Source of the DNA: Acidobacteriota bacterium
Lineage (GTDB): Bacteria; Acidobacteriota; Vicinamibacteria; Vicinamibacterales; SCN-69-37
NCBI GenBank assembly: GCA_016716905.1
Contig: JADJUS010000022.1
Location: 1,289,501 to 1,353,500, forward strand
Direction: 5' to 3'
Length of the DNA: 64,000 nt
Part shown: in pieces, positions 1 through 7,077 of the stretch
How positions within the stretch are numbered: the first letter of the stretch is position 1
Layout: each line of letters starts with the position of its first letter
The notes under the pieces: model-generated
Database searches by the model: none
Seen by the model: the letters and a program-made list of their open reading frames with translations, nothing else
What the model was told of the DNA's origin: nothing
Program-made: the position numbers and the translations under genes

Positions 1-674
1 GGCCGCAACGTGTTTTGCTCGCGCATGATCCACGTGGTGAAGAGCATCTGCACCGCGCCGCCGCGATACCAGTTGCCCTGCTCCCAATAGGGGCCGACGC
101 GTCCGATGCCGGCGCCGTGCCCCTGGATGTTCATGGCCGCATACGCTGGCGGCCGCTCCCCTGCCACGCCCATCTGCCATTCGGCGGTGGACGAACATCC
201 GGTGGTGCCGATCTTGCCGTTGGACCAGGGCTGTTTGGCGATCCACGCCATCGCGTCCACGCCGTCCGCGCGTGTGCCGAGGATGTCGTAGTGCCCTTCA
301 GAGAAGTAGTGGCCGCGCTCGTTCTGAACGACGTAGGCATAGCCGCGCTTGACCGCCGTGATCATCGCCGACATGTTGCCGGGCACTCCGTTGGCCACGT
401 CCCAGAAGTTGAAGTTGTAGGGCGTGCGGACAAAAATGGTCCCCACCTGGCCAGCGCCTTTAGGCCGATAAATGTCGGTGGCCAGCCTCACGCCATCGCG
501 CATCGGCATCATGACCTTGCGATCGACGACGGCGATTTCGTGCAGCTCGCGTTCGGCCGCAAGCCGCTGCGCGACTTGATCGGGCGGAAGACCGCCGCCC
601 CGTTGAGCCACCAGAGCCGCGCCAGCGGCCATTGCGAGGGTGAACGCAAGCAGCAGACGACGGGCTGGACGCAT
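1..674 (-). CDS. CocE/NonD-family (S15-like) hydrolase, N-terminal part; 3' end lies outside the window
   Basis: The minus-strand frame is open from 674 to the left edge (224 codons), so the C-terminus is missing. The ATG at 674 is preceded by a perfect AAGGAGG at 681-687, which fixes the start. A signal peptide covers about residues 1-23 (RRLLLAFTLAMAAGAALVAQ). The segments MMPMRDGVRLATDIYRP (about 55-71), NERGHYFSEG (118-127) and the elbow GCSSTAEWQ, with likely nucleophile Ser161, match the alpha/beta-hydrolase core of CocE/X-Pro dipeptidyl-peptidase proteins. These hydrolyse esters, amides or N-terminal dipeptides. The export signal suggests a periplasmic or extracellular role. The substrate cannot be inferred, and the catalytic Asp/His lie in the missing part. 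A G-rich tract lies upstream of the start. Confidence 0.85.
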   Translation of the reverse strand, partial: MRPARRLLLAFTLAMAAGAALVAQRGGGLPPDQVAQRLAAERELHEIAVVDRKVMMPMRDGVRLATDIYRPKGAGQVGTIFVRTPYNFNFWDVANGVPGNMSAMITAVKRGYAYVVQNERGHYFSEGHYDILGTRADGVDAMAWIAKQPWSNGKIGTTGCSSTAEWQMGVAGERPPAYAAMNIQGHGAGIGRVGPYWEQGNWYRGGAVQMLFTTWIMREQNTLR

Positions 675-723
675 GAGGGACCTCCTTGGGGTCGCTCCGG
701 CCATTCTACGCCCGCAACGGAAA

Positions 724-841
724 TGAGCCAATGAGCCAATGGGGCGGGGGGGGCGCTTTGGGCCTTGGGGGTTTTTAGGGGGGGAGCATTCGGAGGGGCC
801 AGCAGACGGGGCGGGCGAGGGGGGTCGGGTGGGGGGGACAC
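724..841. repeat. Intergenic low-complexity tract: ATGAGCCA direct repeat followed by a G-run cluster (G-quadruplex-like)
   Basis: Two and a half copies of ATGAGCCA (724-742) are followed on the plus strand by G runs of 4, 8, 3, 5 and 7 at 741-784, separated by 1-6 nt. More G runs continue to about 837. This satisfies the usual G3+N1-7 quadruplex pattern many times over. The tract sits between the end of the SDR gene and the start of the hydrolase gene, both on the minus strand, so the G-rich strand is the template strand just upstream of the hydrolase RBS. Exact run lengths in such a tract may be unreliable. Confidence 0.7.
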
Positions 842-2422
842 TCAACGGAGACGGCAGCCGCCCACTCGAACCGGACCCGCCCCCCAACCCCCCGGCACGC
901 CACCACCGACACCCCGAACACACAGCTTCTTCCCACTGACGAGAACAAACAAACTTACCGAAGCGACGGGCCTCTGCTGAAGCGCCTTCCGTCCCAGGTT
1001 GTCGATCATGCTGTTGAAGATCGGCCCGTGCATCGGATACAGCGAATACCAGTACAGGAGCCCAAAAAGACCTTTGGGTGCGAAGAAGGCGGTCTGCACC
1101 AGCAGCGTCTGACCGGCGTCGTGTGGGCGTGCCTCAAACTGCAGCCAGGCGCGGCCGGGCACCTTCATCTCAGCTCGGAGGCGCAGCAAGCGATCGGGCT
1201 CCACGGCTTCGACGCGCCAGAAGTCCAGTGCGTCCCCCGCGCGCAGCACGTCAGGGTCTCTGCGGCCGCGGCGAAAGCCCACGCCGCCGACGAGCCGATC
1301 CAGCATCCCGCGCAAGCGCCACGCCCAATTGAAGCTGGGCCACCCACGATCGCCGCCAATCGCCGTGAACGCTTTGAAGACGGCAGCCGGCGGCGCGGCC
1401 ACCACGCGCTGCCGCCGTTCAATCAACATGCCGTCCTGCTGCGTGAAGGCGAAGGGCGCGGTGTCCCCCTGGGACGTGGCGAGCGCGTCACTCCAGGTGG
1501 ACTCCACATGACCGGCATCGAGCTCCGCCAACGCGCGCTCAACGGCTGTGCGGTAATCAAGCACTTCGATCGCCGGAAACAGGCGGCGCGCCGTGTCATC
1601 GCGCACCACCACTTCGTTGCGCAGGCCTTCAATCAGCGGCGTGGCGATCTCGGCCGGAATGGGCGTCACCCAGTGCACCCAGTACGACGACAGGCGCGGC
1701 GTCAGCACCGGGACAGGAATCAGCCAGCGCTTCAAACCGCGAACCTGCGCATAACCGAGCATCATGTCGCCGTACGTCAGCACGTCGGCACCGCCGATTT
1801 CGATCGTCCGGCCGGTGCTCTCCGGCACCTCGAGCGCGCCGGCGAGGTAGTCCAGCACATTGCGGATGCCAATAGGCTGCACGCGCGTGTAGACCCACTT
1901 CGGGCAGATCATCGCCGGCAGACGCTCCGTCAGGTTGCGGATCATCTCGAACGACGCGCTCCCGGAACCGACGATGACGGCCGCGCGAAATTCGGTCACG
2001 GGCACTCCGCCCTCGCGAAGCGCATCGCCCGTCTGCTGTCGCGAACGCAGGTGGTGCGACAGGTCTGCTTTGGGATCTCCCAGTCCGCCGAGGTAGACGA
2101 TGCGCTCCACGCCGGCCGCCTTGGCCGCACGGCTGAAATTCCGCGCGGCCGTCTGGTCGCGCTCATGGAAATCGCTGGAGCCTGCAGAAGCCTTCTGCAT
2201 GCTGTGGATCATGTAATACGCGCAGGTCACACCGGCCATCGCCGGCCCCAGCGTGTCTGGCTTCAATGCGTCGGCCTGGACAGTTTCCACATCGCCGGAC
2301 CACGACCGCCCCTGGAGCCGGCCTGGGTCTCGCGCCAGCACGCGCACCTGGTATCCGGCTTCAAGAAGCCGAGGCACCAAACGTCCGCCCACGTAGCCGC
2401 TGGCACCCGTGACAAGAATCAA
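842..2422 (-). CDS. SDR-family NAD(P)-binding oxidoreductase with C-terminal DUF2867 domain
   Basis: The 526-residue protein begins with an atypical-SDR Rossmann motif (TGASGYVGGRL, residues 5-15), as in YbjT/NmrA-type proteins. A DUF2867-type domain starts near residue 330 (MLIERRQRVVAAPPAAVF). The YYMIHSM segment near 90 stands where classical SDRs have their catalytic region. The order SDR then DUF2867 is a known single-polypeptide arrangement. The last roughly 40 residues, after NLGRKALQQRP, are Gly/Arg/Val-rich and unlike the family, and they run into the G/C-run region, so the natural stop may have been lost or shifted. The gene follows the sigma-factor gene by 30 bp on the same strand and may be co-transcribed. 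The substrate is unknown. Confidence 0.85.
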   Translation of the reverse strand: MILVTGASGYVGGRLVPRLLEAGYQVRVLARDPGRLQGRSWSGDVETVQADALKPDTLGPAMAGVTCAYYMIHSMQKASAGSSDFHERDQTAARNFSRAAKAAGVERIVYLGGLGDPKADLSHHLRSRQQTGDALREGGVPVTEFRAAVIVGSGSASFEMIRNLTERLPAMICPKWVYTRVQPIGIRNVLDYLAGALEVPESTGRTIEIGGADVLTYGDMMLGYAQVRGLKRWLIPVPVLTPRLSSYWVHWVTPIPAEIATPLIEGLRNEVVVRDDTARRLFPAIEVLDYRTAVERALAELDAGHVESTWSDALATSQGDTAPFAFTQQDGMLIERRQRVVAAPPAAVFKAFTAIGGDRGWPSFNWAWRLRGMLDRLVGGVGFRRGRRDPDVLRAGDALDFWRVEAVEPDRLLRLRAEMKVPGRAWLQFEARPHDAGQTLLVQTAFFAPKGLFGLLYWYSLYPMHGPIFNSMIDNLGRKALQQRPVASVSLFVLVSGKKLCVRGVGGGVPGGWGAGPVRVGGCRLR

Positions 2423-2452
2423 AGTACTTGATCCTACACCCCGGCTGCAGAC

Positions 2453-3721
2453 TCAGCCCTGGAACCCATGTTTGCCCAGGCGGTTGCCTGTCGTCAGCTC
2501 GGCCATGCGCCGTTCGAGGAAGCGCCGTTCGGGCCCCTGGCGGGTGAGCTCGAGCGCCCGCGCGTACGACGCTCTGGCGTCGGCCGTTCGTCCAAGCCGC
2601 CGGCACATGTCGGCGCGCGCCGAGTGCGCCAGGTAGTAATCGTCCAGATCGCCGGCCGCAAGCAGCGCATCCATCAACGCCAGCCCCTCCGCCGGGCCGT
2701 CACGCATCGATACCGCGGCCGCGCGATTGAGTTGCATTACCGGCGACGCGTCGAGACGCACCATGACGTCATACAGTGCGACGATCGCCTGCCAGTCCGT
2801 GGCCTCGGCGGTGGCCGCATGCGCGTGCGCCGCCGCAATGGCCGCTTGCAGCGTATACGGACCGATGCGGCGCGAGGCCAGCGCCTGCTCAAGCCGCCCG
2901 GCACCCTCGGCGATGAGCGCACGGTCCCACCGCGCTCGGTCCTGGTCGGCCAGCAGGACCAACTCACCATCTTCCGACGTGCGAGCCGCCCGCCGCGATT
3001 CCTGCAACAGCATCAACGCCAACAGGCCCGACGCCTCGGGCTCGCCCAGTAGTTCCACCAGCAGCCGGCCAAGACGGATGGCCTCGCCTGAAAGATCCTG
3101 CCGCGTCAACGCATCACCCGACGACGCCGAATAGCCCTCGTTGAAGACCAGGTAAATCACATGCAGAACGTTATCGAGCCGGTCGGGCAGTTCGGTGCGC
3201 GACGGCACCTGATACGGAATACGCGCATCACGGATTTTGCCTTTGGCGCGGACGATGCGCTGGGCGATGGTACGCGGGTCGGTGAGGAACGCGTGGCCGA
3301 TCTCCTCGGTGGTGAGACCGCACACTTCGCGAAGGGTCAGCGCCAGTTGGGCGTCCCGGGACAGGGCCGGATGGCAGCAGGTGAAGATCAGGCGCAGGCG
3401 GTCGTCCTCCACCTCATCGGCATCCACCTCCACTTCCTGGCCGGCAGATGAGGCCTCGGCCTCGATGCTGGCGGCCAGGGCCGCCGCGGCGCGGTCGAAA
3501 CGCGCGCGACGCCGCAGCACATCGATCGCTTTGAAACGACCGGTGGACACCAGCCAGGCGCGAGGGTTCCCAGGGACGCCGTCCACGGGCCAGCGTTCCA
3601 GCGCGGCCGTGAACGCGTCGTGCAAGGCCTCCTCGGCGAGATCAAAATCGCCGAGGAGGCGTATCAGCGTCGCCAATACGCGCCTGGACTCTGCACGGTA
3701 GATGGCGTCAAAAGCGGGCAA
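2453..3721 (-). CDS. RNA polymerase ECF sigma factor with C-terminal DUF6596/TPR-like extension (ECF42 type)
   Basis: Residues 1-75 form sigma region 2 (DFDLAEEALHDAF, GNPRAWLVSTGRFKAIDVLR). Region 4 follows at about 115-170 (LALTLREVCGLTTEEIGHAF then TDPRTIAQRIVRAK). The remaining 230 residues form a helical extension (RLDNVLHVIYLVFNEGYS, QLNRAAAVSM, YYLAHSARADMCRRLGR). The length of 422 residues fits ECF42 rather than a minimal 180-residue ECF factor. ECF42 factors have no classical anti-sigma and are encoded beside DGPF/YCII proteins. Here a DGPF gene lies only 6 bp upstream on the same strand, as expected. The factor probably directs its own small regulon, including this operon, but the signal is unknown. 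Confidence 0.93.
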   Translation of the reverse strand: MPAFDAIYRAESRRVLATLIRLLGDFDLAEEALHDAFTAALERWPVDGVPGNPRAWLVSTGRFKAIDVLRRRARFDRAAAALAASIEAEASSAGQEVEVDADEVEDDRLRLIFTCCHPALSRDAQLALTLREVCGLTTEEIGHAFLTDPRTIAQRIVRAKGKIRDARIPYQVPSRTELPDRLDNVLHVIYLVFNEGYSASSGDALTRQDLSGEAIRLGRLLVELLGEPEASGLLALMLLQESRRAARTSEDGELVLLADQDRARWDRALIAEGAGRLEQALASRRIGPYTLQAAIAAAHAHAATAEATDWQAIVALYDVMVRLDASPVMQLNRAAAVSMRDGPAEGLALMDALLAAGDLDDYYLAHSARADMCRRLGRTADARASYARALELTRQGPERRFLERRMAELTTGNRLGKHGFQG

Positions 3722-3727
3722 TGGGTG

Positions 3728-4087
3728 TCAGGAAGGCGTGCCGAACTCGACGATAGGGCGGATTTCTACGGTGCCGGTGCGGGCCGACGGAATTTTGGCC
3801 GCCACCTGGATGGCGTCGTTGAGGTCACGCGCGTTAATGAGGTAGTAGCCGCCCAACTGTTCCTTCGTTTCCGCGAATGGGCCGTCTGTGGTGGACAGCT
3901 TGCCGTTTCGAATCCGGACGGAGGTGGCCGTGGCCACCGGCTCCAGGGCCTCGCCGCCGAGGTAGTGGCCGCTCTTCTTGATGCCGTCGGTAAAGGCAAA
4001 GTACTCGCCCATGAAGGCCTCGCCCTGTTCCTTCGACATCCCCGCCATCATCTGTTCATCGTCATAAATCACGCACAAGTAACGCAT
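3728..4087 (-). CDS. DGPF/YCII-related domain protein, partner of the ECF42 sigma factor
   Basis: The 119-residue protein carries the diagnostic TTDGPFAETKEQLGGYY segment (about residues 65-81) and the N-terminal MRYLCVIYDDE strand of the YCII-related fold. The ATG at 4087 is chosen over an upstream in-frame ATG at 4120 because AGGGAGG lies 7-13 nt upstream of 4087 and the family begins with MRYL. DGPF proteins are the standard genomic partners of ECF42 sigma factors and are presumed to help transmit a stress signal, though no biochemical activity is established. The gene is first in the order DGPF - sigma - SDR. Confidence 0.92.
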   Translation of the reverse strand: MRYLCVIYDDEQMMAGMSKEQGEAFMGEYFAFTDGIKKSGHYLGGEALEPVATATSVRIRNGKLSTTDGPFAETKEQLGGYYLINARDLNDAIQVAAKIPSARTGTVEIRPIVEFGTPS

Positions 4088-4201
4088 CAGTGTTCCCTCC
4101 CTGGGATTGGACGTTCGCATCTAGTCGTTCGGCCACCCAAAGATCGACATCATCCCATTGCCTCATTGCCCCATTGGCACATTCCAAAATAGACTCCCCC
4201 C

Positions 4202-5522
4202 ATGAGCGAATCCATCGGATCGTCCGGAACCGGCATGAAGTTGCACACGAAGATTCTGTTGGGCCTGGCCGTTGGGCTCATTCTGGGCGTGACGACCAAC
4301 CTCACCGTCGGCGTCACCAACCCGACGGTGGAGTGGATCAACAAGTATGTGGCCGGGCCGGTCGGGCAGATCTTCCTGCGCATGTTGTTCATGGTGGTGA
4401 TGCCACTGGTCTTTGCGTCCATTTCACTGGGCGTGGCCGGATTGGGTGACATTCGCAAGGTCGGCCGCGTCGGCGGCAAGGCCATCGGTTATTTCTTCAT
4501 CACGACGTGCCTGGCCGCCACGCTCGGCCTGATCGTCGTCAACGTCATGAAGCCGTGGAATCGCGTGACGCCGGAGACGCGGGTGGCGCTGATGGAACGG
4601 TTTGCCGGGGATGCGTCCACACGCGTGGAGGCGGCCGCCACAACGGCGAAGTTCGGACCTGAAACGTTCGTCAACATCGTGCCGCGCAACCCGATTGACG
4701 CCGCCGCGAAGACCGACATGCTTGGCGTCATCTTCTTCGGCTTGATGTTCGGCGCGGCGCTGACCCTCATCCCCGGCGGCCAAGGCCAAACCGATGGTGG
4801 AATGGCTGGAGGCGCTGAACGAAGTAGTAATCAAGATCATCCATTTCGCGATGATGCTGGCGCCCTACGGCGTGGCGTGCCTCATCTTTGCCGTGTCGTC
4901 TCGCTTTGGATTCGATCTGATGGTCGCCGTGGCGGCATTTGTCGTCACCGTGCTGATTGCCCTGATCCTGCATGTCGTGATCACGCTCTGCAGCATCCTG
5001 CAGTTTGGTCTCGGCCTGTCACCCATCCTGTTTGTGTCACGGGTCAAGGCCGCGCTCATCACGGCCTTCTCCACCAGTTCCTCCAGTGCGACCCTGCCGA
5101 CCGGCCTGGAAGTCTCTGAACATCAATTGGGCATCCCGCGCGGCATCGCCGGATTCGTGCTGCCGATCGGCTCCACCATGTGCATGAACGGCACCGCGAT
5201 CTTCGAAGGCATCACGGTGATCTTCCTGGCGGAAATTTTCGGCGTTGACTTGACCATCCCTCAGATGGCGATTGTCATGATCATGTCGGTCATCACTGCC
5301 ATCGGCGCCGCGGGCGTACCCGGCGGGTCGATCCCACTACTCGTCGGCATCCTGGTCATGTTCGGTGTGCCCGGCGAAGCCATCGCCATCGTGCTGGGCG
5401 TGGACCGCATCCTCGACATGTCGAGGACGACGGTGAATGTGTTTGGTGACCTGACCGCGGCGGTGTATGTGGCGAAGAGTGAAGGCGTGTGGACACCCAA
5501 GGATGTGCCCGCAGCATCCTGA
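4202..5522 (+). CDS. Dicarboxylate/amino acid:cation symporter (DAACS family), split by one frameshift
   Basis: Two overlapping frames together encode one GltP/DctA-like carrier. The first (from ATG 4202) runs to ...GAALTLIPG and the second resumes at AKAKPMVEWLEALNEVV (around 4780). The break lies in CCCCGGCGG at 4771-4779 and is repaired by removing one base. The second part holds the serine-rich hairpin FSTSSSSATLP, the GSTMCMNGTAIFEG segment corresponding to the NMDGT region, and GVPGGSIPLL. The family takes up C4-dicarboxylates or acidic amino acids with Na+ or H+ at the inner membrane. All core motifs are intact on both sides, so a sequencing indel is as likely as a true pseudogene. The gene is followed by a long hairpin at 5536-5598. 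Confidence 0.85.
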
Positions 5523-5535
5523 ACGCTGATCGAAA

Positions 5536-5598
5536 GGGGCCTCGCCGGCCGCCATCTGGACTAGAATAGCCGGACCTTCCAGATGGCCGGCGAGCCCC
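5536..5598 (+). promoter_or_regulatory. Long hairpin that sequesters the MATE start codon (and may terminate the symporter transcript)
   Basis: The arms 5536-5560 and 5578-5598 pair over about 21 bp (5 + 9 + 7 bp, separated by a 1-nt and a 3-nt bulge on the left arm) with a 17-nt loop. The right arm contains the MATE ATG at 5583 and the next five codons. No convincing Shine-Dalgarno sequence is visible upstream of that ATG. In RNA the start codon would be buried in a GC-rich stem. Translational control is inferred. Simple termination downstream of the symporter gene is the alternative, though no U-tract follows. Confidence 0.6.
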
Positions 5599-6998
5599 AA
5601 CCGTTACCAAAACCCGCGCAGAAGAAGTTCGATCGCCGCATCATCGATGGCCCGCTGCGGCAGGCCGTCTGGATGCTCGCGTGGCCCACGATGCTCCAGA
5701 ACATCTTTGGAGGGTTGCAGGGCGTCATCGACCACTCGATGGTCGGTCACTACGTCGGCCTCAACGCAAACGCCGCGATCGGCGTGAGCCTCCAGATCTT
5801 CATCCTGGTCATCGTGTTTGTCGCATCGGTGTTTTCAGGGATGGGTGTGCTTGTGGCCCGGTTTGCGGGTGCCGGCGACTCCGATGCTGTCAACCGCACG
5901 GTGTATCAGGCGTTCCTGACTGCCGCGTTCCTGTCGACGGGACTTCTGGCGCCGGTGGGCTATTTCGCCGCGCCGTGGCTGCTGTCTCTTGTGAATGCGG
6001 CGCCCGACGTTCAGCGTGAAGCACTGCCTTACATCCGGACGATGTTTGTCTCGAGCATCGGCATGCTGACATTTTTTATGATGAGCGGGGCCCTGCGCGC
6101 GGCAGGCGACGTCCAGACCACCCTGCGGACGGGCGTGGCGATGACCATTGCCAACGTCATTCTGAACATCCTCCTGATTCCCAAGTACGGGACGTTCGGC
6201 GCGGCGCTCGGCACCGCGATCGCGAGTGTCGGCACCAGCGGGGTGTTGATCTGGCTGTTGTTCTCGGGCCGGCTGGTCATCCGGTTCAGCCGCGGCATGT
6301 CCTTCAAGCCCGACTGGCCGATTATTCGGGAGCTGTTCCGGTTTGGTCTGCCCACCGGCATCCAGGGCATCGCCATGAATCTGGCCGGGCTGCTGATGGT
6401 GCGCTTCATTGGGTCGCTGCAGCACAGCGCCGAAGCGCAGGCGGCCTATGCGGTGGGTTACACCGAGTTGTTTTCGCTGATCACGTGGACGTCGGTGGGA
6501 CTGATGGGAGCGGCTGCCGCCGTCGCCGGCCAGAACCTCGGCGCCGGCCACCCGGATCGCGCAGCGCAGTCACCCGCCGTTGCTGCGCGCATCGGATTGG
6601 GCGTGGCCGCGATTGTGGGACTTGGGTTCGTGCTGATGCCAAGGGTGCTGCTCGGCGCGTTCGCGCTCACCGAGGGTGTGGGGTTCGAGCTAGGCCGGGA
6701 GTTACTGGCCTACCTGGCCGTCTCAGGGTTCTTCGTCACCGTCGCACTTTGTTACACGGGCGGCCTCCAGGGCACCGGCGACACCAAGAGCCCGCTCTAC
6801 ATCTCGATCGTGTCCCAGGTCATCGTCCCGGTGGGCCTGTGTTCGGTGATCGAGGCGACGGGAGACCTTGCGGCGTCGGATATCTGGCTGGCGATTGTGT
6901 TGGGCCATGCCACGCGCGCCACGCTGAGTGTGCTGCGATTTCAGCAGGGAAAATGGCGGAATATCCGGGTGGCCGTGCCCAGGCCTGCGGCCGAGTAA
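5583..6998 (+). CDS. MATE-family multidrug/toxin efflux transporter
   Basis: The 471-residue protein has about 12 hydrophobic segments in the two-fold repeat of MatE proteins. Family-typical segments include RQAVWMLAWPTMLQNI (about 28-43), GALRAAGDVQTTLRTG (near 165-180), FGLPTGIQGIAMNLAG (near 255) and GGLQGTGDTKSPLYIS (near 395). MATE carriers export cationic or aromatic compounds from the cytoplasm in exchange for Na+ or H+. The ATG at 5583 lies inside a stable hairpin, and the next family-compatible start would remove the first helix, so it is retained. The substrate is unknown. The gene is on the same strand as the preceding symporter. Confidence 0.93.
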   Translation: MAGEPQPLPKPAQKKFDRRIIDGPLRQAVWMLAWPTMLQNIFGGLQGVIDHSMVGHYVGLNANAAIGVSLQIFILVIVFVASVFSGMGVLVARFAGAGDSDAVNRTVYQAFLTAAFLSTGLLAPVGYFAAPWLLSLVNAAPDVQREALPYIRTMFVSSIGMLTFFMMSGALRAAGDVQTTLRTGVAMTIANVILNILLIPKYGTFGAALGTAIASVGTSGVLIWLLFSGRLVIRFSRGMSFKPDWPIIRELFRFGLPTGIQGIAMNLAGLLMVRFIGSLQHSAEAQAAYAVGYTELFSLITWTSVGLMGAAAAVAGQNLGAGHPDRAAQSPAVAARIGLGVAAIVGLGFVLMPRVLLGAFALTEGVGFELGRELLAYLAVSGFFVTVALCYTGGLQGTGDTKSPLYISIVSQVIVPVGLCSVIEATGDLAASDIWLAIVLGHATRATLSVLRFQQGKWRNIRVAVPRPAAE

Positions 6999-7077
6999 CG
7001 CCGCGTCCAGCACGCCTGTTTGTGGCTGACAATCCCGCCGCCGGTGTGTATCGTTTCGGGATAGATCCAGGGAGTCC

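Noticed and set aside
1028..2431. Long plus-strand open frame (467 codons) opposite the SDR gene
   Set aside because: It is antisense to a protein with clear Rossmann and DUF2867 motifs. Its translation is His/Arg-rich without domains, a usual effect of high GC.
2453..4087. ECF sigma factor with DGPF partner as a novel pair
   Set aside because: This is the established ECF42 arrangement and is not new.
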